Below, in pieces: positions 1 through 7,466 of a DNA stretch of 26,151 nucleotides. The DNA is from Clostridia bacterium (lineage in GTDB: Bacteria; Bacillota; Clostridia; Oscillospirales; Acutalibacteraceae). Position 1 is the stretch's first letter. Each line of letters starts with the position of its first letter. Where the stretch lies: NCBI GenBank assembly GCA_017631745.1, contig JAGBSR010000052.1, positions 1-26,151 on the forward strand, read 5' to 3'. Made by a program: the position numbers and the translations under genes. The notes under the pieces were generated by a model that had not been told where the DNA came from, searched no databases, and saw only the letters and a program-made list of their open reading frames with translations.

Positions 1-1
1 A

Positions 2-664
2 AAGATAGTGATTATAACACTCGTAGCACTTGCGGCTCTGTTAGTTTTATTTGCAGCAGGTAAACTGTCTGCTGAACTTTACAAAGACAAACTCGAAAGC
101 AAAATTTTCCCGCTGAAAGACCCTATAAGTGTAATAAACAACGAATATGAAAGAGAAGTAAAAATCATTGACTGGGCTTTTGATGTTTCAGATGAGAGAA
201 AGCTTGCAGGCTTTGCCGACTATGTTTTTATTGGCGAGGTCAAAGAGGTTGTCGGTACCGGATATACCGACGCAGAATGGTATGACGGCTTTAAATTTTA
301 CGCCTTCCCTTTTACAAAATATGAAATAAGAGTAATTGAAAATCTCAAGGGTGAGCTCAGAACCGATGTAAACATACCCTTATTTAAAGACGACGGTGTA
401 ATGCCTATAGGTAAAATTTCAACCTTATACGGCGGCGATAATCTGCCCGATGAGGGGGAGTGCTATGTCTTTTTATGCAAATGCGATGAAGACGGCGAGC
501 TATGGGTAGGCAACGGCAGTGGACACTGTGACATATATCTCTGCAAGTCTGAGGACTACACAGGCAATGAAGCTATGATTGATGTTTATCGCGATGCCGT
601 GGAGAATATGGATGAGAGTGTGAGATTCGGCGAAGATTTTAAAAGTAAATATGACGTGCAATAA
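2..664 (+). CDS. Exported or membrane-anchored hypothetical protein, 5' end cut by window edge
   Basis: The frame is open to the left edge. The first codons read K-I-V-I-I-T-L, which looks like the inside of a typical MKK-type signal or anchor, so the true start probably lies a few bases outside the window and the GTG at position 8 is probably an internal Val. A hydrophobic segment of about 18 residues at the N terminus is followed by a soluble domain of roughly 190 residues. That domain contains 'DYVFIGEV', 'YEIRVIENLKGEL' and a Cys pair in 'CYVFLCKCDED', a layout seen in small secreted beta-rich proteins in which a transported or 'received' signal is followed by a conserved LKG turn. I do not recognise a named family with confidence. 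It ends just before a strong hairpin terminator. Its job is unknown, and extracytoplasmic location is an inference. Confidence 0.75.
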   Translation, partial: KIVIITLVALAALLVLFAAGKLSAELYKDKLESKIFPLKDPISVINNEYEREVKIIDWAFDVSDERKLAGFADYVFIGEVKEVVGTGYTDAEWYDGFKFYAFPFTKYEIRVIENLKGELRTDVNIPLFKDDGVMPIGKISTLYGGDNLPDEGECYVFLCKCDEDGELWVGNGSGHCDIYLCKSEDYTGNEAMIDVYRDAVENMDESVRFGEDFKSKYDVQ

Positions 665-670
665 TAAAAA

Positions 671-705
671 GGAGACTCATAACGAGTCTCCTAAAAATTT
701 TTCTA
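671..705. terminator. Bidirectional rho-independent terminator
   Basis: A perfect 8 bp stem (GGAGACTC at 671-678, GAGTCTCC at 684-691) has a 5-base loop. It is followed on the + strand by TAAAAATTTTT and on the minus strand by TTTTTATTATT. It can end both the exported-protein gene from the left and the mreB-like gene from the right. Confidence 0.85.
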
Positions 706-720
706 TTGCCCTCGCCGGGC

Positions 721-754
721 GGGCGTTGCTTTTGCTAGCGCCCAAAAGCAACCC
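721..754. repeat. GC-rich hairpin with two alternative pairings
   Basis: GTTGCTTTTG at 725-734 is perfectly complementary to CAAAAGCAAC at 743-752, leaving an 8-base loop. A competing pairing, GGGCG (721-725) with CGCCC (739-743), uses overlapping bases, so the two folds exclude each other. It lies between the stop of the mreB-like gene (769) and the bidirectional terminator, so on the minus strand it would be in the 3' untranslated region of mreB. It could be a copy of a dispersed palindromic repeat, but only one copy is in the window. Confidence 0.5.
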
Positions 755-768
755 AAAACGCGCTGATG

Positions 769-1791
769 TTATTCTATTGTTTCTTTGCTTCTGAAATTGT
801 AGCCGTGGTCTTCGAGCTTTTTCATATTCTTAAGCATATAGCCTGCACCCTTGGCCGCACAGTGCTCAGGGTCTGCCACTCTTGTAACCTTGATGGTGAG
901 CTTTTCGCTCAGTGCCTTATCAAGACCCGGTAATCTTGCAAGACCACCCGTAAGGAGAATGCCCTCACTGCAGATATCGGAGTAAAGCTCGGGAGGTACC
1001 TGCTCGAGGACATAGACAATGCCTCTGAAAATCTCTTCGATAATATCTTTGAAAGCTTCGTATATTTCATTTGAGCTGATTTCAAAGTTTTTCGGCATAC
1101 CGGTAATATAGTCCTTACCCACACAGAACATCTCAAGCTCTTCACTTCTGTGCTGAGCACAGCCTATGGTGTGCTTTATTTTTTTTGCTGTTGCAAGGCC
1201 GATATCTACATCCTTGTTTTTTCTTACATACTGCACAATGGCTTCGTCCATTTTGTCACCGCCTGCGCGCAGTGAGTTGCAATATGCAACAGTACCCATA
1301 GTGATGACCGCAATATCAGCTGAGCCTGCACCAAGGTCAAGCACCATAACGCCGTGAGGGTTGTCGATGGTAAGACCTGCACCGAGAGCAGAGATAACGG
1401 GCTCATCGGTAACATAGACCTTGCCTGCACCTGCCGAGCAAGCCGCTTCGACAATAGCCTTTCTTTCAAGTGAGGTCACACCGCTGGGGGCGCTGATGAT
1501 TACACTCGGGCGGAAAACGCTGTTTTTGCAGAGCTTATCGATAAAATACGCCAGTATTTTTACTGTTGAGGTGAAGTCTGAGATGATACCGTCTACAATG
1601 GGCTTTTTCAGTATCAGAGACTCGGGAGTTTTCTCAAACATTTCACCTGCACTGTTGCCGACACATATAATTTCATCATCATAGGCGTCGTAGCAAATTG
1701 CGGTACTTTCGGAAAAAATAATGCCTTTACCCTGCACAAAAGCTGTAACAGAGCTTGTGCCTAAATCTATAGCAATATTAAGTCCCGGCAT
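769..1791 (-). CDS. mreB: MreB/Mbl-like actin-family cell shape protein (divergent paralogue)
   Basis: 340 residues, the usual MreB length. The actin-fold ATPase motifs are in order: phosphate-1 'IAIDLGTSS' near residue 6, the connecting 'KPIVDGIISDF', phosphate-2 'LDLGAGSADIAVI', the characteristic 'SLRAGGDKMDEAI' (SIRVGGDEFDEAI in typical MreB), and the adenosine motif 'LLTGGLARLPGLD'. MreB proteins form membrane-associated filaments that guide lateral wall synthesis. I chose ATG at 1791 over the GTG at 1800 because AGAAGGAAG sits 8 bases before the ATG, whereas the GTG overlaps that site. Phosphate-2 is GAGS where GGGT is usual, and the adenosine loop is GGL rather than GGG, so this is a divergent paralogue. 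No mreC or mreD is next to it. It has its own promoter just after comF. Confidence 0.88.
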   Translation of the reverse strand: MPGLNIAIDLGTSSVTAFVQGKGIIFSESTAICYDAYDDEIICVGNSAGEMFEKTPESLILKKPIVDGIISDFTSTVKILAYFIDKLCKNSVFRPSVIISAPSGVTSLERKAIVEAACSAGAGKVYVTDEPVISALGAGLTIDNPHGVMVLDLGAGSADIAVITMGTVAYCNSLRAGGDKMDEAIVQYVRKNKDVDIGLATAKKIKHTIGCAQHRSEELEMFCVGKDYITGMPKNFEISSNEIYEAFKDIIEEIFRGIVYVLEQVPPELYSDICSEGILLTGGLARLPGLDKALSEKLTIKVTRVADPEHCAAKGAGYMLKNMKKLEDHGYNFRSKETIE

Positions 1792-1827
1792 TATTTTCAC
1801 TTCCTTCTGTTTATATTTCAGATTTTA

Positions 1828-1856
1828 ATTCTACTTGCTTTTATATTCTTTGTCAA
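1828..1856 (-). promoter_or_regulatory. Sigma-A promoter of the mreB-like gene
   Basis: On the minus strand, TTGACA (1851-1856) and TAGAAT (1828-1833) are separated by exactly 17 bp, about 37 bases before the chosen start codon. It lies between the comF stop (1874) and mreB, so mreB can be transcribed independently of the recD2-comF pair. Confidence 0.75.
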
Positions 1857-1873
1857 GTGCCAAAGAAATACTG

Positions 1874-2581
1874 TCAGAATATATCGGTGCTGACAAGATA
1901 TGGAGTAAGGGCAAGACACAGACAGTAAACATCCTTTGCGCCCGCTTTCAAGAGAGCATCACTGCATTCTCTGAGGGTAGCACCCGTTGTTTTGATATCG
2001 TCGCAGAGAATGAAGGTTTTGCCCATAACATCTGCTTTGCCTTTTATTTCGAAGCTGTTTTTGACATTTTCGCTTCTCTTTTTTGCCGTAAGATCTTTCT
2101 GATTAAGAGAGCTTTTCACTTTTTCAAGACACGCAGTGAGGGGCAGACCGAGCTCTTCGGCAACCTTCTTTGCGAGAAGCTCACTTTGGTTATAGCCTCG
2201 TTTGCTTTTGTCTTTATTTGTCATAGGCACAAAGCAAACTCCGTCAAAATCTACGTCGGGATAAAGTTCTTTGATTCTGTCTGCCATAGCCTTGCCGAAA
2301 ATATCGGCGTAATAGCTCTCGGAGTAAAACTTGAATTTCAGCAGACTTTTCTTAATCTGACCCTCGTAATAGTACACTGCCGAAAAGTGAGGCAGGGGAG
2401 TATGTGCTTCAGTGTGACACATACATTTTTCGTGACCGCAGTTTGGACAGGCGGCTTCGCTGATTGACTTTGTGTCAAGTCCGCATTCGGGACAGTAGGA
2501 TTTGAGTAGGGGCATAATTTCACTGCAGATTTTGCATCTCTGGGGAAAGAATATGCGGGATATAACAGTTTTAAGCTTCAT
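1874..2581 (-). CDS. comF: ComF family protein (zinc ribbon plus phosphoribosyltransferase-like domain)
   Basis: 235 residues, matching the ComFC family. The N terminus has Cys pairs of a four- to six-Cys zinc-binding module ('CKIC', 'CPECG', 'CPNCGHEKCMC', within residues 17-56). The C terminus has the phosphoribosyltransferase signature 'FILCDDIKTTGATLRE', where the acidic pair binds PRPP-like ligands. ComF proteins are needed for internalising transforming single-stranded DNA in naturally competent bacteria and are also widespread in species not known to be competent. The ATG follows the recD2 stop by a single base (TGA-T-ATG), so translation is probably coupled. The pairing with a RecD2 helicase suggests a DNA uptake or recombination role, which is an inference. 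Confidence 0.9.
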   Translation of the reverse strand: MKLKTVISRIFFPQRCKICSEIMPLLKSYCPECGLDTKSISEAACPNCGHEKCMCHTEAHTPLPHFSAVYYYEGQIKKSLLKFKFYSESYYADIFGKAMADRIKELYPDVDFDGVCFVPMTNKDKSKRGYNQSELLAKKVAEELGLPLTACLEKVKSSLNQKDLTAKKRSENVKNSFEIKGKADVMGKTFILCDDIKTTGATLRECSDALLKAGAKDVYCLCLALTPYLVSTDIF

Positions 2582-2582
2582 A

Positions 2583-4775
2583 TCAGTCCTTTAGCAGTAA
2601 ATGCTTTAAAAATGAATATCGTCTTGTTTTTTTATCGTTGTCAACCATTTCCTTCACCTGCTGTTTTGTGCCGACTAAAATCAAACGGTTTTTTGCTCGG
2701 GTTACGGCAGTGTAGAGAAGATTGCGGTAGCTCAACTGCGGAATGACATTACAAACAGGCATAATAACCGCATCAAATTCACTACCCTGACTTTTATGCA
2801 CCGTAATGGCGTAGGCAAGCTCCAATTCGCCGATGTTGTCAAAGGGGTAAAGAGAAATTCTGCCGTCGAAGTCGATTTTCATAAATGAGGCATTGTGGTT
2901 GATGGCTATAATTCTGCCGATATCGCCGTTGAAAATGCCGCTTGAAACCTCTTTGCCCTTAGTCCAGATAATGTCGTAGTTGTTCTTTATCTGCATTACC
3001 TTGTCGCCCTCGCGGAAAAGCTTACTGCCTCTTTCCATATCCTCTTTGTCAGGTGAGGGTGGGTTGAGGATTTTCTGCAGAGCCGTGTTGAGACTCACTG
3101 TGCCCGTCATACCCTTTCTCGAGGGACAGATAATCTGAATATCCGTCAGCGGGTCATAGCCGTAGGCTTTGGGAAGGCGATTGGTGTAAAGCTCGGTGAC
3201 AGTGTCAGCGGTGGAAACCACATCGCCTCTTGAAAGGAAAAAGAAGTCCTTGTCTGTTATATCAAGGGTGGGGTACTCTCCGCCGACTATTTTATGTGCA
3301 TTGGTAACTATAAGGCTTTCCATTGCCTGACGGAAAACCTGGGTTAGGCACACTGTGGGCAGAAGCTCGGAGGAAATAATATCCTGCAAAACATTGCCTG
3401 CACCAACGGGAGGTAGCTGATCAGAGTCACCCACCATTACGAGTCTGCAGCCTAAGGGAAGAGCATTGAGCAGCGCCGCAAAAAGGTGAGTATCCACCAT
3501 TGAAAGCTCGTCAACGATAACCGCATCAGCTTCAAGGGGATTTTCTATATTACGGGTGAAAATCTGTCTGTCACCCTCTGTCCATTCTGTTTCGAGAAGT
3601 CGGTGAATGGTTTTCGCCTGTCTGCCCGTTACCTCGCTCATTCGCATTGCGGCTCTGCCTGTAGGTGCCGCCAGAAGCACTCTCAGCTTTCGTTTTTCAA
3701 AGATAGAGAGTATGCCGTTGAGGGTGGTGGTTTTACCTGTGCCGGGGCCGCCTGTGAGCACAAGCAGACCCTTTGTTACAGCAGTGGTTATGGCAAGCTT
3801 CTGCTTTTCCTCAAACTCGATGCCTTTGTCTTTTTCGATGTTTTCTATATCTTTTTCAAGGGCTCTGCCTGAGGCGGGAGGAAAACGAAGCATTACCTTG
3901 ATTCTGTCGGCTATGGCTTTTTCATCGTAATATTCATAGGGCAAAAACAGATAGCTCTTGTCATCGATGAAATCTTCAACGAGCTCCTTATCCTCAATAA
4001 GCTCATCGATTACAGTGCGCACCTCGTCGCATTCGATGCCTAAAAGCTCTGCTGCGGGAGCGATGATTTTAGCTCTGGGAAGGCAGGTGTGTCCGTTTCT
4101 GAGATTGTGCTTGAGTATATGAATAATACCTGCTCTCTGACGGAAAACGCCCTTGACCTGAGTGGGAAATGACATAGCAATCTCGTCAGCTCTTTCAAAG
4201 CGAAGTCCTACCTTGTCTGAGCAGAGTATATACGGATTTTCGGTTATTCTTTCTATGGCATTGCTGCCGTAAGCCTTATATGCGCTAAGACACTCACTGG
4301 AGTTCATATTGAATCTCTCAAGGGCAATGATAACCTCTCTTATGGCGAACTGACTCTTGAATTTTTCAGACATATCAAGAGCCTTGTCGCGGGAGATGCC
4401 TTTAATCTGCGCCAATTCCTCGGGGTGGTTTTCGAGCACATCAAAAGATTGCTCGCCGAAACGCTCGACGATTTTTCTTGCCGTTGAGGGGCCGATGCCT
4501 TTGATTGCACCGCCTGAGAGATAGCGGAGCATATCACCAGCAGTTTTCGGCAGAGTACGCTCACACTTGTCAGCCTTGAACTGTCTGCCGAAAGAGGGGT
4601 GGTTGACCCAATAACCCATAAGTCTGACTTTTTCACCGACACATATAGTAGGCATAATGCCCACGGCAGTAACAAGCTTACCCTGATCATTCAGGTCTAC
4701 AACACTGTAGCCGTTTTCAGGGTTGGAATAAACAATATTCTCAATGTTACCTTCAATTAAAATTTCTTCGTTCAT
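2583..4775 (-). CDS. recD2: RecD2-type (RecD/TraA family) ATP-dependent 5'-3' DNA helicase
   Basis: 730 residues. The N-terminal OB-like region (about 1-75) is followed by helix-hairpin-helix repeats ('IKGIGPSTARKIVERFG', 'QIKGISRDKALDM') that mark RecD2 rather than RecBCD-bound RecD. Walker A is 'GGPGTGKTT' with the Lys at residue 348, then 'AAPTGRAAMRM' (motif Ia), 'AVIVDELSMVD' (Walker B), 'MVGDSDQLPPVGAGNVL' (motif III), and a C-terminal UvrD-like part ending in 'LAYAITVHKSQGSEFD' and 'LLYTAVTRAKNRLILVG'. RecD2 proteins act in DNA repair and replication fork maintenance without RecB or RecC. The ATG has AAAGGA seven bases upstream. It is first in a probable operon with comF. Confidence 0.95.
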   Translation of the reverse strand: MNEEILIEGNIENIVYSNPENGYSVVDLNDQGKLVTAVGIMPTICVGEKVRLMGYWVNHPSFGRQFKADKCERTLPKTAGDMLRYLSGGAIKGIGPSTARKIVERFGEQSFDVLENHPEELAQIKGISRDKALDMSEKFKSQFAIREVIIALERFNMNSSECLSAYKAYGSNAIERITENPYILCSDKVGLRFERADEIAMSFPTQVKGVFRQRAGIIHILKHNLRNGHTCLPRAKIIAPAAELLGIECDEVRTVIDELIEDKELVEDFIDDKSYLFLPYEYYDEKAIADRIKVMLRFPPASGRALEKDIENIEKDKGIEFEEKQKLAITTAVTKGLLVLTGGPGTGKTTTLNGILSIFEKRKLRVLLAAPTGRAAMRMSEVTGRQAKTIHRLLETEWTEGDRQIFTRNIENPLEADAVIVDELSMVDTHLFAALLNALPLGCRLVMVGDSDQLPPVGAGNVLQDIISSELLPTVCLTQVFRQAMESLIVTNAHKIVGGEYPTLDITDKDFFFLSRGDVVSTADTVTELYTNRLPKAYGYDPLTDIQIICPSRKGMTGTVSLNTALQKILNPPSPDKEDMERGSKLFREGDKVMQIKNNYDIIWTKGKEVSSGIFNGDIGRIIAINHNASFMKIDFDGRISLYPFDNIGELELAYAITVHKSQGSEFDAVIMPVCNVIPQLSYRNLLYTAVTRAKNRLILVGTKQQVKEMVDNDKKTRRYSFLKHLLLKD

Positions 4776-4806
4776 AAGTCAGTCCTTTAATTTTTATCTA
4801 AGCTTC

Positions 4807-4836
4807 ATTATACTACAAAAGCCTATACTATTTCAA
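4807..4836 (-). promoter_or_regulatory. Sigma-A promoter before recD2
   Basis: On the minus strand, TTGAAA (4831-4836) and TATAAT (4807-4812) have an 18 bp spacer, about 30 bases before the recD2 start. The -35 overlaps the last codons of the small gene upstream. Confidence 0.6.
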
Positions 4837-5183
4837 TCATTATCGGAGTTTATTTTATATAAAAAGCGAAGCTCTGAGGCACTTATAAAGTGTACCGTGC
4901 CCATATCAGCAGTAATGAGCTGACAGCGAAGTCTGATATGATTTGAAAAGCCACTGTCAACAACATAGATTTCTCTTTTGCCGAAAGGTCTGTATTCACT
5001 CAGTAGCATTGCAGTATATACCTTATCGGGAAGATATTCCTCATTCTCAAAGTGAAAAATCACCGTGTAGATATTCTGCGAGTTCCTCTCGCACATAAAA
5101 TGCTTATAGAGCCTTTCTGTAACATAATAAAGACCGCACAGAGCGAGTATTGTGCCGAGGGCACAAAGAATGGACTCTGCCAT
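4833..5183 (-). CDS. Small membrane-anchored protein of unknown function
   Basis: 116 residues. One N-terminal hydrophobic segment (about residues 4-22) is followed by a basic, Cys-containing stretch and a compact domain of about 80 residues, predicted cytoplasmic by the positive-inside rule. The domain includes 'YTVIFHF', 'REIYVVDSGFSNHIRLRCQLI' and 'HFISASELRFLY'. The VDSG segment weakly recalls the nucleotide-sugar loop of GT-A glycosyltransferases, but the protein is far too short to be one, and I do not assign a function. AGGTGA lies 6 bases before the ATG, a good ribosome binding site. It lies upstream of recD2 on the same strand and diverges from the sipL-like gene. Confidence 0.7.
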   Translation of the reverse strand: MAESILCALGTILALCGLYYVTERLYKHFMCERNSQNIYTVIFHFENEEYLPDKVYTAMLLSEYRPFGKREIYVVDSGFSNHIRLRCQLITADMGTVHFISASELRFLYKINSDND

Positions 5184-5232
5184 AAAATCACCTCACTATA
5201 TTTTACTCGTCGGAAGAAAATCAGTGATGAAA

Positions 5233-5263
5233 TCATAAAAAGATATACAAAAGAATATACATT
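5233..5263 (+). promoter_or_regulatory. Candidate sigma-E (mother-cell) promoter of the sipL-like gene
   Basis: TCATAAA at 5233-5239 and TATACATT at 5256-5263 resemble the Bacillus/Clostridium sigma-E elements (KMATATT, 5 of 7; CATACAHT, 7 of 8). The spacing is 16 bp, slightly longer than the usual 14-15. It would give a short leader before the GGAG at 5281. I see no good sigma-A promoter here. Known sipL genes are sigma-E dependent, which fits. Confidence 0.4.
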
Positions 5264-5294
5264 AGGTGAAGAAACAATAAGGAGATGTATATTC

Positions 5295-6824
5295 ATGGAT
5301 TTTGAACTTAAGAAACAAATGCTTGTCTCGGATGAGCTGTGGCAGGAGATTGCCGCACAGCAGAATATTGAAACACAGATAACACTTCCCGATTACTGCG
5401 GTGATATCAAAAAGATACTCCGATGCATTCTTCAGCCTGGCATAACAAACTTATCTTATTCAGGCGACAGAGTGACAGCAACGGGTAAGGTGAGCCTCAG
5501 ACTTATTTATGTCAACGACAAGGATAAAATCGATTGCTATGAGGGCAGTGAGGATTTGTCAGCTTCGGCGGTGGTGAAGGATCTGCCCGAAAACCCTGTT
5601 TTGTGCGCTGAAGCAAAAACAAACTATGTCAACTGCAGGGCAACAAGTCAGAGAAAAATAAGCGTTGAGGGCAGTGTGGCGGTTATATTCAGAGCTTATG
5701 CAGCTAAGCAGACAGAACTTCTGGCAGATGCTCAGGGCAAGGGTGTGCAGTGCCGTAAAAAGCAGGTGCATTATGAAAATCTCATCTGCCGTAAGGAAAA
5801 AATCTTCGACCTTGGCGAAACTGCAAAAATACCCCAGGGGAAGGCTACCGTCGGCAAAATTCTCAATGTGACATCAAGAGCTGCCCTGCAATCGAAAAAG
5901 GCTGTTGCCGACAAGCTTCTTATCAAAGGTGACCTTTATACGGAAATACTGTATCTGAGTGAAAGCGACGAGGGTAAGACCGAGAAGCTAACACACTCGA
6001 TGCCCATAAGTCAGATTATAGATATTCCCGGCATTGACGAAAACAGCCCCTGTAGCGTTGTGCTCGATGTAAAGCAGGTGAATGTGCAAAAAAAAGCTGA
6101 CTCCTCATCTCAGGGCTCGCTTGCGGAAATTGCGGCAAAATGCAGTGCTATGGTCAGATGCTGCCGAGGGGACTCTGCCGAGGTTATAGACGATTGCTAC
6201 AGTACCGACTATGATGTGGGGGCTGACTTTATAATTCAGGAGTTCTCTTTTCCCGTACACACCGTAGACGAGCAGAAAACATCTGTGTGCAATATCGATA
6301 TGCCTTCGGATGTTTCTGCCGTGCTTGATATATGGTGTTCTGAGCTTACACACAAAATAAAAGTCAAGAACGACAAGGTGACAGCTGATTGCAGGGCGGT
6401 TTTAGGTGTACTCTATCTTGACAGCAAAGGCAGTGCCTGCTTTGCCGAAAAGGAAACAGATTTTGAAATAAGCTGTAAGCTCAAGGAAAGCTACGAAAAT
6501 CTTAAATGTGACTGCCGATTACAGATGAGAGATATTGAATGGAAGATTACCGCAAAGGATAAGCTTGAAGTGAAACTTAAAACAGGTGTACTATGTCAGG
6601 TGAATGCCTGCGAGAGTGCGAGAATAGTTAAAGATATAAAGGTCTCTCAGGAAAAGAAAGACCGTGATGATGCGGCACTGACTTTATATTTCGGCAATGC
6701 AGGTGAAAGCCTATGGGAAATTGCAAAAAAATATAACACCACCCGAGAAGCGATTCGAAGCGAAAACGCTATTGACGGTGATGTTACGGTGAAAGACGGA
6801 ATGTTGCTTATTCCCTGTATTTAA
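5295..6824 (+). CDS. sipL: SipL-like spore coat morphogenesis protein (SPOCS/DUF3794 plus LysM)
   Basis: 509 residues from the ATG at 5295, which has AAGGAG ten bases upstream. The same frame is open further 5' to 5052, but that part lies opposite the neighbouring gene and has no ribosome binding site, so I exclude it. The N terminus 'MDFELKKQMLVSDELWQEI' and repeated segments such as 'LPDYCGDIKKILRC' are typical of SPOCS/DUF3794 proteins. The last 48 residues form a LysM module ('NAGESLWEIAKKYNTTREAI ... GMLLIPCI'). In Clostridioides difficile, SipL binds SpoIVA through its LysM domain and is needed for coat localisation around the forespore. The length and two-part layout agree with SipL. 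Its stop overlaps the stop of the convergent gene. Confidence 0.88.
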   Translation: MDFELKKQMLVSDELWQEIAAQQNIETQITLPDYCGDIKKILRCILQPGITNLSYSGDRVTATGKVSLRLIYVNDKDKIDCYEGSEDLSASAVVKDLPENPVLCAEAKTNYVNCRATSQRKISVEGSVAVIFRAYAAKQTELLADAQGKGVQCRKKQVHYENLICRKEKIFDLGETAKIPQGKATVGKILNVTSRAALQSKKAVADKLLIKGDLYTEILYLSESDEGKTEKLTHSMPISQIIDIPGIDENSPCSVVLDVKQVNVQKKADSSSQGSLAEIAAKCSAMVRCCRGDSAEVIDDCYSTDYDVGADFIIQEFSFPVHTVDEQKTSVCNIDMPSDVSAVLDIWCSELTHKIKVKNDKVTADCRAVLGVLYLDSKGSACFAEKETDFEISCKLKESYENLKCDCRLQMRDIEWKITAKDKLEVKLKTGVLCQVNACESARIVKDIKVSQEKKDRDDAALTLYFGNAGESLWEIAKKYNTTREAIRSENAIDGDVTVKDGMLLIPCI

Positions 6825-7096
6825 ATTAACACAATAAGGCAGATTGTTGCAATTATCTGCATTATAATAATAAGAGGCAGACCTATCATAAATCTTTTAT
6901 GAAGAGTCTTATGTCTTATAAGGCGCATAGTCAGATATTCGCTGAGGGCGCCTCCTATTGCAGCTAAGGTGAAAAGAGTTGCCTCGCTGATGCGGAAAGC
7001 CCCTTTCTTAGCCTTATATTTGTCTATAGCTGTTACAACAGCGGTAATGAGAGAGACGGCAAGAAAATAAATTATAAAGGGCAGATACTGCTTCAT
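6821..7096 (-). CDS. DUF1294 family small membrane protein
   Basis: 91 residues with three or so hydrophobic segments (about 4-22, 40-58, 70-91). The family signature is visible: 'DKYKAKKGAFRISE' followed by 'LAAIGGALSEYLTMRLIRHKTLHKRF', which matches the DUF1294 pattern D+xxAkxgxxRIpE...lGGxxGxxxxmxxFrHKTxxxxF. The function of the family is not established. Its ATG overlaps the stop of the zinc-ribbon gene upstream by one base (TAATG), so translation is coupled. Its stop shares the TTTAAA sequence with the stop of the sipL-like gene on the other strand, leaving no room for a terminator between them. Confidence 0.85.
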   Translation of the reverse strand: MKQYLPFIIYFLAVSLITAVVTAIDKYKAKKGAFRISEATLFTLAAIGGALSEYLTMRLIRHKTLHKRFMIGLPLIIIMQIIATICLIVLI

Positions 7097-7377
7097 TATT
7101 TTCTCTCAAGGCTTTCAAGGTCTTTTTCTGTCATATAGACCAGAGTGCCGTTCTTTCTCTCTTTATAATAATTATCTGCAACCTTATATACTGCCGCACA
7201 CATAGGGCAGACGGCAACTGCCATTTTCTGCTTTTCGGGGAAAAGCTTGCCGACGGTTGATTTGTCTTCGGCACCGAAAAGTCTCATGCCTACAGTTTTA
7301 CCGCAAGAGGGGCAAATGACAGGGTTTGATATATCTTCATCAGTTACATTGAGTTTGTTTATTGTCGGAATAGCCAT
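7096..7377 (-). CDS. Small zinc-ribbon protein of unknown function
   Basis: 93 residues from the ATG at 7377, which has CGGAGG seven bases upstream. A longer reading to 7437 would overlap the promoter and is not supported. Two Cys pairs ('CPSCG' near residue 25 and 'CPMC' near residue 60) can bind one zinc ion. Between them lies 'RLFGAEDKSTVGKLFPEKQ'. The C terminus is charged. I do not know its role. It is the first gene of a two-gene operon with the DUF1294 membrane protein. Confidence 0.75.
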   Translation of the reverse strand: MAIPTINKLNVTDEDISNPVICPSCGKTVGMRLFGAEDKSTVGKLFPEKQKMAVAVCPMCAAVYKVADNYYKERKNGTLVYMTEKDLESLERK

Positions 7378-7408
7378 AATTAATCCTCCGTTATGTCTTC
7401 TAAGATAT

Positions 7409-7437
7409 ATTTTAGTGTCTTTTGCCCTTTGTGTCAA
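7409..7437 (-). promoter_or_regulatory. Sigma-A promoter of the zinc-ribbon/DUF1294 operon
   Basis: On the minus strand, TTGACA (7432-7437) and TAAAAT (7409-7414) are separated by 17 bp, about 30 bases before the ATG at 7377. Confidence 0.75.
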
Positions 7438-7466
7438 GTATATTTTATATGGGGAGTGAAAAGTCT

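Noticed and set aside
1835..2467. 210-codon open frame on the + strand
   Set aside because: It is antisense to comF, whose zinc and phosphoribosyltransferase motifs are clear, and has no family-like features or ribosome binding site.
5052..5294. Upstream extension of the sipL-like frame
   Set aside because: It overlaps the divergent small gene and the candidate promoter. The ATG at 5295 has a good ribosome binding site and begins with the family-typical sequence.
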